A stretch of DNA of 64,000 nt from Jackrogersella multiformis (taxonomy: Eukaryota; Ascomycota; Sordariomycetes; Xylariales; Hypoxylaceae). Position numbers and translations under genes: made by a program. This document shows positions 33,926 to 46,109 of this stretch, one piece after another. The DNA lies in contig CADCXD010000001.1 in NCBI GenBank assembly GCA_902806575.1, positions 1,922,001 through 1,986,000 of the forward strand, written 5' to 3'. Numbering within the stretch: position 1 is the first letter of the stretch; every line of letters starts with the position of its first letter. The notes under the pieces are model-generated. The model was given only the letters and a program-made list of their open reading frames with translations, searched no databases and was not told the origin of the DNA.

Positions 33926-36900
33926 CTCGAAATGGAGTTGAAACGACAAATAGCTCCTGAGACAAAGCAAAGGTATAACATCCAAAGGGTTGGTTTACAT
34001 ATTGTAATATTGTAAAGCTTAAGCTAGCTATCGGGTCGTAAATCTTGTCCGAAGTAGTGAGAGAAGAATTCTAAACGGGAGGAGATGGAACGTGGAACGT
34101 GGAACCGGCGCCCAGACTTACAGGGTTGTTTTTGTTGTCGGCACGAGCTTACAATATCCCGGCAGTTTACGGCACATACCTAGGTAGTACCTACCTACAT
34201 ACACTAGGTACCTAGGAGGTGTATAAGGCTTAGTTTAGATCTAGCTATGTAGATAGTAGCAGCAAGCACGATACGCATTAATAATAAGAAAGCATACAAC
34301 GGGTAATATACCTAACCTTAAGCAAGGAAGGCGGGTATCTACCCACATGCAGGTATCTATAGGTACCCGGTCTATAACCAGCCAAGTACCTAATGTACAT
34401 TATGTAATAGAGGAAGCAACTTATCTACAGTCTATTATGAGGTAGGTAGGTAACCAAGACAAGTACCTAAGTTGGCTTAGTAATTCCTTACCGGTAGACT
34501 TCCAAGATTGCCTAGCCATACTATAGACTTTCTTTCCTAGCATATTATCGGAGCTAGAGTTCAATAATCCCAAGTTCTAATGGTATTAATCATCTCCTTT
34601 TTCAATAAGTATGACCATGTATTTTCAAATATTCCCTCAACACTAGGTACCTAGGTAGGTTAGCATGTTCTTAGGTGTCTATAATTAGATCGCTTGTCTA
34701 CAAGATCGGCGCTTGGTTTTTGCTTGGCAAATTGTTCTGTCATCTACGTGTATGTATGTCACCATTAATCCCCGCAACTAGAGATTTCAACATCTTAGAT
34801 GCTGAAAATAAATCAACCATACATATAAATTTGGTTATATGAGCCGCATGGGCTTGACTGTTCGCAGCGCGTTGTTCGTTATTATATCTAGCGCAAGCCA
34901 AGCTTCAATCCCAAGACGTCTGAGAAACTACGCCAAGAATACCCCTGATGTCCCTTCCCTGTAGTGTATGGGAACCTTGCTAGGAAGGCGGGAATGCTGG
35001 AACTCTGAAGCTCTGGAAATACCCAATTGGTCCGTGCGAACCTGTTCCGTCAGTAGGTACCTAGGTACGTTGCGCAGAATAAGATCCATTCTGCAAGAAA
35101 AGCTTACACCTTACAACGCACATGCTAACCTCCTAGCATCACCATCAGAACCACATGTGGCTATCCCTATACGACTTTAACTCAAAATGTTTCACCTCCA
35201 AGGCTCTTAGCCTATCTACCTAGGTAGGTACCTGGGTAGGTATGCCGTCGTGCTTAGGATCCAGAATAGAACCATTGGATACTCGAGGCGCGAGCCGGTC
35301 TATCAACAGATCTTATTTTATGCGTGTAGCCTCACAGCTCATACAGGTACCAATTCTATACCAAGGACGAAGATACGATGATTTGCCTACCTAGGTGCCT
35401 AGGGGTAGGTAGTTAAGCAGGCTTGGTATATACTATGTAGTTCAATCACTCGATGATCGACTGCGACCTCCGCGGCTGCATACGACGTAGCATCTTATGC
35501 GAATAAGCCTTTAGGACCGCGGAACGCATCTTGTATCTAATCTCAACCGAACTACGCTGTCGGGCTGTCGGGTTCTTACCTAGGTACCTACCTAAGGTAT
35601 TATGAGTACATTCGTATGTCGGTACACTGTGCCTTATTCCTCATTACGTAGTACGTCTAACCAAGTAGGGCGGCGGACTATATCCCGCGATAACGGGCTA
35701 GCGTCCATACCTACCTGGTAGGCAGATGCTCAACACCATGTTCGAAGCATTATTCAGCAATGACATCACATGACAACTCCTGAATGCGCTATTATGGAGT
35801 CAAATCGAATTTCATCTATGATAATTCAACATAGAATCGTAAAGACTCGGCATCAAAATGGCGTCATTCATCAATCTAGACAAATAAATATTATGAATTG
35901 AATCAGCTACTGAAATTATATCGGGATGACAAAAACGAAAGCGATGATAGAGTCATGTCTCTCAAGGCACACACACCTTAGGATATCGGTAGGTATCTCG
36001 ACGTTTCACTTTCATCCACAACTAAATGCGGCACGTTAGCATCCTTGTCCGTCTCGTATCGTACCAGGATATCGAACGTTGCTAGACTATTCGAAATTAT
36101 ACCGCATCACAAGACCCTATAGTACCTCGGTGAATTCGGCTAGTACAACTTCTATCACCAAGAGACGTGCCCGCTTTCTAGTAATAGTATAGCGATTTTC
36201 AAAACCAGGGCAGTGATACAGGGTGTGTCATTGTGGGTAAGCTCGTGGGGATTCGGGAATATGGAGGGGCAGCATGCCTCTCTTGCATTGCCCAGCCAAG
36301 CAAATCAGCCTTCCCGTTCTGTGTTGACGTCCTGCAAGCGATTGGTAGATCATATATGCCGAAGGTCACGAAAAAAAAGGGCACCCTTGCATGAACTAGA
36401 CTTTGCGCTTTTCCTCATGCTCTTGAGCTCGTTACAGTTATTTAAGGCTGGGTAGGTTTTAACGAGATGTTGTGTAAGGCTTGAAGAAAACCAGGCTGAG
36501 GGTGGATGGCGAACAGACTATAACGTCCTTTTTTTAGCTTGCGGCAGGGATCACGAAACCTGAATATACAACAATCACCACTCGCATCGAACGTGAGACC
36601 TTGACAACCACGACCGCCCGCCCGCACCTGGCAAGAAAAGGCGGATATGGAGTATGGTTAAGTCGGTGTGGATTATTCGCAGATCGTTCTGGATATCCCT
36701 TCACACCCGCCTATTGCATTATGTCGAGCGCAACTCGGACCATGAAGTGAGCATGTCGCCAATCGCCAGCATTCCATTTTGGGACTGAGCCGATCTAGTA
36801 ACTCCTTTGGCACACGTAGTTTGTGCCGCGTGGAGTCTCATGCTGTCTCCCTAGGAGCATTTCGAGGTCATTTGCACCTCCTCTGTTTGATGCTTGTTTT

Positions 36901-37597
36901 GAGCCAACCCTGCTGGCTCCCTTTTGGTCTATCGCCTATACGATGGAGGTGAATGTACACCTATTCAGATCCGCGGCCTGAGATTTCTTATCAACCAAGG
37001 GCGACAAGAAGAGGTTATATAAAACGAGACGGGATCGAATGCATGGATTCCTTTTCATTCCTCATTCTAGCTTCCAGATAGCGATCTATTCGTCACGGAG
37101 CGCCCACGGGATACTTAACGTTTATAACCCTTGTCTCATTGGCCACTTGGACATCATACATCAACCCCGCCGTCCTATACCCAACCGTTTTCCTATCGTA
37201 CACCCTAGTGCCGTTCATAGACATACATCGGCTGTGTCCTAGCACCAACGAAGCATCCTAACGAGAGACCCCGCGGCGTTAGTCACTAGTCCGTTCCAAC
37301 GACTATACAACTCGAAGAAAAGGCAAAATTCTGTGCGCCTTCTCCCAAAAAATTGTTCGTACGTCTCTTTCACAACCACGCAGCATCGAGGGGAGTGGAT
37401 TGTCCATCTGGGTCCTACTATACGTCGATGGGACATATGAATTCCTTCCTCTCATGCTATCGAACAGGCAATGCCCTTCTTTCGTCTGTTCATATATGAC
37501 GGAGGCCTAGCCACCCTCGCTTCAACACTTGACGTGGATCGATTGCTAAGATTCGCCAATACAGGTTCTCCTGTTACAAATCGATACTTCAGCAACA
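33926..37597. other. Gene-free stretch with TACCTAGGTA repeats, 3.7 kb
   Basis: No open frame longer than 80 codons and no motif were seen. Palindromic repeat clusters lie at about 34174-34219, 34440-34455, 34645-34662, 35055-35070, 35213-35242, 35387-35412 and 35578-35596. Between about 36.2 and 37.5 kb the DNA is repeat-free and mixed in composition. The end of it is probably the promoter and leader of the RRM gene. Confidence 0.6.
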
Positions 37598-38467
37598 ATG
37601 TCGAAACTATTCATCGGGTAAGATACAACCGGGTTGTCTTGGCTATTGGCGATTTGTCTAATCTGAATGTTTTATTTCGCACAGCGGGCTTGCGTGGCAC
37701 ACTGAAGATGCTACATTAAAACAGAAATTTGAGGAATTCGGCCCGGTAGAGGAAGCGGTATGTGGTTCAGCCAAAGTTCTCGTTTGTCGTATACGCCGTC
37801 TCCAGCTAGGGGAACGCAGGCTACGGTGTCTACATCTAGGGACTTATCTCAGGACTGACAAGACACAAACTAGGTCGTCGTCAAAGATCGTGACACCGGT
37901 CGTAGCAGAGGCTTCGGATTTATCCGATATGTGAATGAGGCAGATGCCCAGAAAGCCATTGCTGGGATGAACAACGTCGAGTAGGACACCATCCTTAACT
38001 ACTTTAGGGCGTCTCTAATGAGAGAATAAAACAGGTTCGACGGACGAGCTATCCGCGTCGACAGGGCATCTGATACCGGCCCTCGAGGCGGCGGCGGACG
38101 AGGAGGACCCTACGTTCCGAGGGGTGGGTATGGACAACAACCGCAGATGCCGTATGCCGCCGGCCAACCAGTCGCGTACGGGATGCCGAACCAGGCGATG
38201 TACCCACCGACTTACGGGCGTGGAGGCTACCCACCACAGCAGGCTTACGGAACCCCTCCACCTCAAGGTAAACAAGAAAGCTCAGCAGAAGAAAATCTTA
38301 GGGGCATCCCAGCTACAAAATGAACAAATTTTGACTAATAAAAATTCTTCTGTATAGGATATGCAGCGTATGGCTATCCAGACCAACAGCAACAAGGCCA
38401 ACAACCCCAACACCAGCAGCATCACCAGCAACAGTCATCTCAGGGGCAGCCGCCATACGGACAGTAA
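37598..38467 (+). CDS. Glycine-rich RNA-binding protein with one RRM, 5 exons
   Basis: Small RRM proteins of this type bind mRNA and act in stress response, splicing or transport. Exons 37598-37617, 37685-37757, 37874-37980, 38035-38267 and 38358-38467 join in phase to 180 aa. The RRM covers residues 2 to about 78, with RNP2 LFIGGLAW (4-11) and RNP1 RGFGFIRY, both with the aromatic residues that stack on RNA. The rest is a Gly/Arg/Tyr and then Gln-rich tail (RGGGGRGGPYVPRGGYGQ, later QQQQGQQPQHQQHHQQQ) typical of phase-separating RNA-binding proteins. The introns are 67, 116, 54 and 90 nt. Being cut into five short exons, the gene gives no long ORF and would be missed by ORF calling. Confidence 0.92.
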
Positions 38468-39124
38468 GAGCCCGTGCGGCAGATGAGACACCAGATCAAG
38501 TTCGAGTCAACGAGAGTTTTGCAATGAAACTGGACCTCATTCTAACAGAACAGCAGAGCAGTAGCTTGAACAGCGCACTCCTAATCGATTTGGTCGGCGT
38601 CAGGAGAGTTGGCTTCCCTACAGCACTTCGACGCTCATCATTCGCAACATCATACAAGTGGTGCCTCTTTACCCTATTTATTTGAGAACCGACCTTCAAT
38701 ATTTTAAACTGAAGCGAGGGGATTTACATATGTGTATACATTCATTTTACTTATCTTCTATTCAACACTATCTGTAACATTTATGACCGACCTGGGTACC
38801 GATACTATCATTTACGACTTTACGAAAGGGTCAAATAGGGGAAGAGGGGTTACTTACGGGACCTGGGTTTTCAACTTTGAAAAGTTAGGTGGAAGGCCAA
38901 AACTACGAAGGTCGATCTAGGGGAGGGGGGTGAAATAAAAAATACCGACTAGAAATGACAAGAAGACAAAAGAAGGGATGGTGAGGCGGGGAAGAAAAAC
39001 TATGACGATAGCACTCTGATCAATTGATGACATTTCATATTTCACATGGCTTTCTTAAATACGTAAAGCAACTCGTGCTTAACAGCCACAAATCCGCCTT
39101 TTATTTAAGACACTACCTAGGTAT
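38468..39124. other. Convergent intergenic region
   Basis: 3' UTR space between the RRM gene and the ChaC-like gene, which converge. AT-rich with purine-rich runs near 38930-39000 and one TACCTAGGTA-type element near 39113-39126. No gene was recognised. Confidence 0.6.
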
Positions 39125-40143
39125 TTATGATTTTTCCGTCTCTTCCTGCTCATCTACACTGCTCACTCTCCTAAACTCGTGCGAGACGGGATGTTCGAAA
39201 CCTTCGACCTGTAGCTCGCCCTCCTGGCGCTTACGCTCGATCTCGCGCACGCGATTGGATAGGTCCTTTACATGGGCATCACCGCTTTCGGGGCTTAGCT
39301 CATCAAGGGCCTTCTCTAGGCTCAGTAGATAGTCTCGATTAAGACCGCTAGGCCCCTCGCTGACGTAGATGTGCTCGGCGAGGGCCTGCGGATCTTGAGG
39401 CCCCGTGAACTGGTCGTTCTCGGGGGTGCCGATGTAGACTAGCGTGCGTATGGACGGCGACCCGTCGGCTGGGTGGAAGGGCGTATAGTGAATCGTGTAC
39501 CCGTTGATCTCCCGGATGTCGAGGTATTCCTTTACTTCGGCCACCTTGTCCGCTTCGATACGATACGCGGTGCCCCAGACCTTCTCGGGGGCCGAGTCGT
39601 GGACGTCGACGAGGGAGGCCCAGAAGGACCGCTCGATTAGCGTTACGACGCGGCCGGGCTCCTCGGGTGTGCCGCGGTGGTCTTGACTGTAGACTCGGGA
39701 TTTAGGTGTCAGATTGCCCCTTATTCTAGGTATTCTTTACTGTAAGGGCTAGGGTTTTTTTTTTACCTCGCCTATGGAAGTGTAAGCTATATATCCTAGA
39801 AATGGCGAAGGAAAGGAATCGAGTGTATAGGTAGTAGTACCTGCCAAAACCGTCTAACATAGCCCATGACCCAACCGGATATACGTCGATCTACCAGAAA
39901 CACACCCAGTGAGCTCCGGCTCATACACATAAACTACCTAGGTAACGATTCATAACCACAAAACCTATTTGGTATCAGGTCTCACCATAGTGCGGAGGGG
40001 GTTTCCATATTAAACTCCTACGCCTCTATAAGTAAGGTTAAGGGTTAAGCTAAGGGTTTAAGTTGGCTTTTATAAAATGTAACATACCCGTAGCCGAAGA
40101 TCCAGAATTCACCCGTTTCGGGCGGTGCCCCTTTAGCTGTCAT
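39125..40143 (-). CDS. ChaC-type gamma-glutamylcyclotransferase, 4 exons, one phase conflict
   Basis: ChaC enzymes degrade cytosolic glutathione to 5-oxoproline and Cys-Gly. Four minus-strand exons are recognisable by homology: 40143-40088 (GEFWIFGYG), 40017-39986 (SLIWKPPPHY), 39890-39841 (DRRISGWVMGYVRRFWQ) and 39686-39125 (QDHRGTPEEPGRVVTLIERS, then FWASLVDVHDSAPEKVWGTA and YLDIREINGY). The substrate loop YGSL is formed across the first junction, and REINGY carries the expected catalytic Glu. Introns 1 and 2 (70 and 95 nt) agree in phase. Intron 3 (39687-39840) does not: exon 3 ends in phase 0 at GGCAG/GTACTA, while exon 4 needs phase 2 after CTACAG. A few bases at the end of exon 3 seem to be missing, so the gene is either damaged, mis-assembled or spliced in a way I cannot see. 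A normal product would be about 233 aa. Confidence 0.82.
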
Positions 40144-42172
40144 GGTCGATGCCTCAAATTAAGCCTCCTTTCGTCCTTACTTCTCAAAGCTAAGTATGTA
40201 GGCGCCTTAATCTTGGTAATCTACGAGAGTGCTTGACAAATATACTAATATACCTATCATAAATGATGAATCTCTCTAGGTATTGTTAAAAATATCATAG
40301 GTATATACCTGGGTAGGTAGGTATTAACGGGAGTCGGTATGGTATCATCAATGCCAAGCTTTTCGCCTTGCATCGGCTATTTATTATAAGCGGCGCGGGC
40401 CTGCCGTTCTCGCGATTGCGGCTCCGGCCAACGGACCTACAAGTTACACCCCGATTACTAATGATAGCTGGAAGGTTTCGCTAGCCGCCTATATTATTCC
40501 TACTATTATTAGGCAGCTGCAGTGCTACTAGGTCAAGGTCCCTTAGGGCTGTTTCCGAACCCTACCACTACCTACCTAGGTACCTAGGTAGGTACACCAA
40601 AAGCTTTAGATTTCGTCATTTGGTAAGAACCATGGAATAATATAAATTTTGCATGAGTAATTGCGATGGAGACCAATAAAACTTATCGTTAGGTGCCCAA
40701 ATGTAATTCAATTCTAGAACCAACAACTTCAATGTTCCAAGGTTCCAAAGTTCCAAAGTTTTCTTTGGCATTGCCTGCGCATAAGAACCACTGAGGTTAT
40801 GCACCCCGCGATAGGTAATTCGAGGGCGCGGGAGCATGCGCCTCATTGACAATCACGGGCCGCAGTAATATGGGGTTGACATTATACCTCTAGCTCTATG
40901 CTCCGCCATGCTCGATACGTAATCGGAAACCAATGAACCATGAGCTGCCAAGGTTTTCAAACGCACCAGAAGAGGATTTTCGGTGCGAAAAGGAGAAGCC
41001 CGGGGGTCGGGGTTCGTAGATCTGTGAGATGACGACACGGGAACGGGGAACGAAGCTGCATTGCCATCTCGGAGCCTCACCCAAGTAGCTGAGCTCGTTC
41101 GAGTCAGTGATCGTTCAAGCTGAAGTTGCAAAGCTTTCTACTATAAAATTCAGCCTTAGAGAAAGAAGAAAGACTCTAGTTTCGCCTCATCCCGTCTAGT
41201 CCGTCTTAGCAACTCTGCCCCCCTTCGGTTAAGGTAGCGAGATAAACGAAAAAAAAAAACCTTGACCCGAGATAATCGGAGTTGAACTCAGGGTCCCTAT
41301 CCTAGTTGCCTAGAAGCGGTTGTTGGAAACAGGACATAGCCCCGCCCGCTCGACGCCGGCTATGATTTTGATCGCCCGTCTGGAGGGTGCGGATCTATAG
41401 TCAGACGGCCTCTATTGGTGCCGAATGCCCAGACGACAATCTTTACTGTCAACGCTGAAAGAAAACAGATGTTAAGACGAGAATTCTCAGGGTTTGAGAC
41501 AACAAGCAAACACTACTACATACCTAGGATTGTTTCCACCCCTTTCTTTCCTTTCTATGCCACCCCCTTTCACACTGTCTCCCCAATTTCAGGCTATCGG
41601 TTTAGGGCTGCATCTATCCGGCCTAGTCCTCGGAGAAGGAGACGAATAATTGACCCAACCAAATCCTTCGCAACTTAGGTTAACTCTAGGTAGGTACCTA
41701 CTTGCAGCAATCTCCTCTATTTCGCATTGGCCCCGAACCTCCTATACCTACCTAAGGTAATCCTTGACTCTTTGACTCTTACTTACCTACCTGCAGCCCC
41801 AGGTACTGGTATCAATATTTGCGGCTGAATCGAATTCTTTGTCCGTTGCTCGTCTGTTACACGACTATTCGGTTGTGCACTGCCGCTTATCCATTAATAC
41901 CTACCCTAGGTATTTATTGCTTATTGCTCATTGCTGAGGCCAAGCATCGAATTTGCCCAATTTCAACTACCTAAGTACCCGTGCCGCTGCAATCTGGCCG
42001 GCAATCTGCGCGTCCTCTCCTTGTTTCGTATCTTATTTATTTTAATAATAAACAAGTCTTGCCAGTTCTTGCAGTCTTTACCGGCTTTCACTCTTTTACC
42101 CTTTGACCACCCATATACACATCGAGTCCAGTGCAACATTTTACGGTAAAGACAATCGACACAATTTGTACA
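40144..42172. other. Intergenic, 2 kb, with TACCTAGGTA repeats
   Basis: This should be a shared promoter region between the divergent ChaC-like and penta-EF-hand genes, unusually long. Repeat clusters lie at about 40308-40323, 40570-40594 and 41686-41702. ORFs of up to 92 codons (41131-40853 minus and 41415-41678 plus) have no recognisable motifs. The last 300 bp before 42173 are pyrimidine-rich, as expected for a fungal promoter and leader. Confidence 0.5.
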
Positions 42173-43602
42173 ATGGCGTACAACAGACCTTATAACCCCG
42201 ACGAACTGCCAAGGTGAGTGGGCGCTCAATGTTACTATACCCCGCCATCGTCATCGCGCTCTGAGTCGGAGCCCGAGTCTGAATCTGAGTCTGGGCCTGA
42301 GTCGCGATAGTTTGAGTGAAGGGGAACAAGTGGTCCGTACGAGAGTGTCGCCAGCTTTTGTGCGATCGACAAGGAGTCGATTCATTCTTTTATCATGCAA
42401 TAATAACGAGGACTAACCAACTTTTGAAACCACAGATTTGCAGAACCTGAGCAGGTACGCGCACGCACCCCCGTTGAATATCTTTTATCTATTCTACTTT
42501 AATCCCTGCGCAAAACCCCTCTTCCATTCTATATTCATTCCAACCAACTACATACTAACAATCATCACCTCGTAGAAGGGCAACGCAATCCAGTCGTCAG
42601 CTCGATACGAAAGTAAACCACAACCACCTGTCCCTGGTCCTGGTCCTCGACACGACTCTATTCCACCTCGCCGCGGCGACCCAGGACGTCTTACCCCTAC
42701 CGGCTACGGCCCAAGTGGCGCGCCACATCCGAGCAGCTACAGCAGCAACGGCGGCGCCAGTCATCACAACAGCTACGATAACTACAGGCCGAATCCAAAC
42801 TCAACCATGTCGCCACCACCTTCCGCGTCAGGCCCGCGACCCACGACACATACCCGACCACCCGCCGTGAGCCGGCCCCCTCCTTCGCCCGGCCCACAGG
42901 AAGGCGCTGCTGATCCAAAACTCTTACCTCTGTTCAGGGCTGTCGATAAAAATGGTGTGTGCTCCTTACTTCCACTCCTGTTCCTCTAGCAATTCTTTGA
43001 ACTTGCATCAGCAATTATTTGAGCGGGTCGTTATACGCAGACCCTTGGCGCTCGGGCTATAACAAGTACCAATTGAAACCGGACCAAGAAGAATGGGAGA
43101 GACAGGGAGAGAATTGTGGCTGACAAGCTTCGAAACAGGCACGGGCCAGCTCTCAGAAAAGGAGCTCTCGGCCGCCCTCGTGAACGGGGACTGGTCGGCA
43201 TTCGACTCGCAGACGGTGCGCATGATGATCCGCATGTTCGACAGCGACCGGTCGGGGACGATCGGGTTTGAAGAGTTCTGCGGGCTGTGGTCGTTCCTGG
43301 CGTCGTGGCGCGCGCTCTTCGACCGCTTCGACGCCGACCGCAGCGGCAACATCTCCCCCGACGAGTTCAGCAACGCCCTCATCGCCTTCCGCTATCGCCT
43401 CAGCCCCGGCTTCGTCGACCTGCTCTTTCGCACCTACGACAAGCGCTCCGAGGGCGTCATGAGCTTCGACCTCTTCGTCCAGGCCTGTATCAGCCTTAAG
43501 CGCATGACCGATGTCTTCAAGAAGTACGACGAGGACCGCGACGGCTACATCACCCTGAGCTTCGAGGACTTCCTCGTCGAGATCTTGAAGCAGCTCAAGT
43601 GA
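42173..43602 (+). CDS. PEF1: Penta-EF-hand calcium-binding protein (peflin/ALG-2/Pef1 family), 4 exons
   Basis: PEF proteins sense Ca2+ and act at COPII and ESCRT-linked membranes; yeast Pef1 acts in polar growth. Exons 42173-42213, 42436-42454, 42576-42954 and 43139-43602 join in phase to 300 aa. Residues 1 to about 135 form a Pro/Ser/Gly-rich arm (PPVPGPGPRHDSIPPRRG) as in peflin. The Ca2+-binding part spans about 136-300: a first loop DKNGTGQLSEKE split across the last junction, a second DSDRSGTIGFEE, a third DADRSGNISPDE, a degenerate fourth around YDKRSEGVMSFD and a last DEDRDGYITLSFED. Loops 1-3 keep the acidic ligands. Introns are 222, 121 and 184 nt, long for this window. The family call is firm; the symbol is by analogy. 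Confidence 0.93.
42258..42306. repeat. (GAGTCT/GAGTCG)n-like hexamer run in PEF1 intron 1
   Basis: Six to seven degenerate hexamer units of the GAGTCN type lie inside the first intron (42214-42435). The run would encode Ser/Glu repeats if read, but the flanking exon joins exclude it from the coding sequence. Confidence 0.55.
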
Positions 43603-44618
43603 GCGCGCCGCTTGCCTATCTTCCTGACAGGTTTGCGAAGGCTAGAGCGCGAGGTCGGCATGGAAGGAACAGGACGAGTTGAGGCTGGTGATGTATAAAT
43701 GGGCCTATAAGGAGTGGGCCGCTTCAAACACGAAAGGTGGTCTATAGGCAGGCAGGCATGGAAGGGCCTCGGTTTCCTCGCTTCAGGGTTGAGGTTATCG
43801 CCACGATCGCATCAACGCGTACGTACGCACTTGGGCCCGAGCCTACATCTTTCCAGGGGTCAGGACATGTATCCAGGCATTCCATTTATTCGCACGAGCG
43901 ATTTCGTAGTTATGGGCGGCGAGAATCATTTTAAAGCTGGAACGGAATGGCAGTGTGCTTGCGTTTATAGGCGAAGGTGTGGGGTGTCGATGTAGGTGTA
44001 GGTGAGGCCGGTCTAAGGATCTTCTAGGTGTTCTCGTCTCGTCGGTAGATACCATCACGGTTGCAGGAAACAAGGAATGAAGGGAGAAAGAATGAAATAC
44101 GTCCAGCTTAGCTAACAGAAAGGCAATCTCAAAGTTTCCACGTTCATGATTTAAGGGCCTAGAATACCGCAGTGCGTAATCCGATAGCATCTTGCATTTG
44201 TTTGCCAATGTCCAAAACCTGTAGCCTTGTTCATTTTTCTCCAGCCAGGAGTGTAACCCATCCATCCATTGATCCCTTTCCACGACAAGTAAGAAGAAGT
44301 CCAAAAGAGAGTAAACCCGCCAAATGTGCCGTCGTAAATCCGTAAAACAATACCTTAGGCAAGTGCCTACCTAGGAACCTAAGATATCGCCATAAAAGAA
44401 CCCCGTCCCTGGTATCATGTAGAAATCCCGTATCCCGCACACGCGCCAAACCCAAGAGCCCAATCCCGTTGAACCAGACCAGACCAGACCAGACCCAACC
44501 AAAATACCCATGCCTTCCCAATAACCCGGATAGTTATCCCACTATCAGTGAATGAATGAAGCCGCTACCCATACCCTATATACCTACCTATGTAGGTAGA
44601 TAGGTTCGGTAGACAGCC
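43603..44618. other. Convergent intergenic region with (ACCAG)n
   Basis: 3' UTR space between the convergent PEF and MBL-like genes. A tandem ACCAG pentamer run lies at 44473-44494 and TACCTACCTATGTAGGTA near 44581-44600. The 153-codon minus-strand ORF at 43843-44304 has biased composition and no motif, and I do not call it a gene. Confidence 0.55.
44473..44494. repeat. (ACCAG)n pentanucleotide microsatellite
   Basis: Four tandem ACCAG units, non-coding. Confidence 0.85.
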
Positions 44619-46109
44619 CTAAGCAGCGGCCGCAGATCTGAATCCCAATGAAAGCCCGCCTCTGAGCGATTTCCTCGTCTTGAGGCCAGCAGACGCTTTC
44701 TCGCCGCGCGGGTCTACCGGGTAGAGTTTACAGCAGTCCTTGGCCTTGGGCTCTGGGCTCGGCTTCGCGTCGCCGACGGCCCAGTGGTCTTTCCTGGTGC
44801 CGGAGGACCACAGCATGCCGCTCCCGGAGACGACGACCTCGTCGCCGCTGCCGAGGCGCAGGACCTGCGTGCTCACGCCGCCAATACTACCACTACTACC
44901 CTTCCGCACGTGTCCCGATTTCTCGTCGCCGGGCTTCCGCTCCGCGCTAGGGCCCAGGGCGCCTTCGACCTCGTCTCGCCTCCACCGCCGCGTCTTCAGC
45001 ATCCCCGTGGCCAGCCCCCGGACGTTCTTCTCCCCGTCGTGCGCGCTGATCCAGACCCGCGCGCCCAGCCGCGTTGCTATCTCCGCGCCGACAGGCACCC
45101 CCGCGCAGATATTGCCGCCGAGCCACCACGGGTTCGAAATGCTGTCCATGCAGTGAAGCAAGGCCGTGAGCGGGAGCGCCGCCTCGGCTACCAGGTGCGA
45201 CGTGGCGTATGGTGCGAGGTTGGCGTACGAGATCCCATGGGGCGAGAATAGGACGGAGATGGGGCGGGTGATGCCATTTGAGGTGGCGGGGCGTATGTGG
45301 TTATGAGACGTAGACCGTGGGAAGCGGGCGTTTAAGCTTGGGCGTGCTGGGGACGGAAGCAAGGTCGAGGCGGATTGGACAGAGCGTAGGGAGTGAGGCG
45401 ATATTGGCGGTGTGGGCGGGAGGAGGAGAGTGTCAGGTACAGATAAGGTGTTCGTGGACGTCGCGTTAGAAGCTTGGGTGCTAGGCGTATTTGGAGTGGC
45501 AGGCGGCGTGGGCGGTTTCGATAGAATAGGGAGATTGTGCATCACGCTATGCGTCGGCGGAGGCCGGTACGTGATACCGATGGCGGCATGTAAGCCTGCT
45601 AGGTCGCGCTTCTGTGGTATGAAGGCAACAGTCACCTCGCCTCCCTTTCCGCCGGGCAAAGTAGACGGAACGGGAATTCGTATAACGGACTGCCTGCCGG
45701 TCAACCTCGGGTCTTCCCATCGCTCTACCGTCCGGATCTTCTCCTGGTCGAAATACTTCCAGCTCTTGATCAAACGTGCAGCTTGTGGCTCGGCAAGAAT
45801 GAGAGTATTTGTCCCTCTCGCCGGTAACTGCCGTAGCGTAGCTTCGTTGCAATGATCACTCTTGTGCTGACTGATGATCACGAGATCCGGCGGATTCGGC
45901 AGTTCCGAGAGTGACGATATACATGCCGGGTGTTTGTGAGTCGAGATCGAGATCTTGGAGTGAAAGATCTTAGAGGGACCTGTTATCCAAGGATCTAGGA
46001 GGATGGTAAATGGCCGAGTTACGATGCCCTGTGCGAATTCGGGGATAATGGGCTCAAAAGATAAGAGGAACGAGGCATCAGAGTTAAGGTGCTTCACTGT
46101 CAAAGCCAT
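44619..46109 (-). CDS. Metallo-beta-lactamase-fold protein with altered metal motif
   Basis: A single-exon 496-aa protein. The N-terminal part (1 to about 180) reads like an UlaG-like MBL-fold hydrolase: LLDPWITGPSKIF, then PPDLVIISQHKSDHCNEATL where the usual H-x-H-x-D-H would be, then the LPARGTNTLILAEPQAARLIKSW strand-helix. A proline/threonine-rich insert follows (about 185-285), then ISVLFSPHGISYANLAPYA, CMDSISNPWWLGGNICAGVP and VWISAHDGEKNVRG, which form the second half of the fold. The metal motif keeps only D-H (QHKSDH), so binding of two metals is doubtful. The C-terminal 100 residues are low-complexity. The function is unknown; the family call is by fold pattern. Confidence 0.8.
   Translation of the reverse strand: MALTVKHLNSDASFLLSFEPIIPEFAQGIVTRPFTILLDPWITGPSKIFHSKISISTHKHPACISSLSELPNPPDLVIISQHKSDHCNEATLRQLPARGTNTLILAEPQAARLIKSWKYFDQEKIRTVERWEDPRLTGRQSVIRIPVPSTLPGGKGGEVTVAFIPQKRDLAGLHAAIGITYRPPPTHSVMHNLPILSKPPTPPATPNTPSTQASNATSTNTLSVPDTLLLPPTPPISPHSLRSVQSASTLLPSPARPSLNARFPRSTSHNHIRPATSNGITRPISVLFSPHGISYANLAPYATSHLVAEAALPLTALLHCMDSISNPWWLGGNICAGVPVGAEIATRLGARVWISAHDGEKNVRGLATGMLKTRRWRRDEVEGALGPSAERKPGDEKSGHVRKGSSGSIGGVSTQVLRLGSGDEVVVSGSGMLWSSGTRKDHWAVGDAKPSPEPKAKDCCKLYPVDPRGEKASAGLKTRKSLRGGLSLGFRSAAAA

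Noticed and set aside
41262..41345. tRNA-like text (GGAGTTGAACTCAGGG)
   Set aside because: The candidate T-arm does not form a stem, and no D-arm, anticodon arm or acceptor stem fits.
43843..44304. 153-codon minus-strand ORF
   Set aside because: It lies in the 3' space between two convergent genes and has biased composition and no domain.
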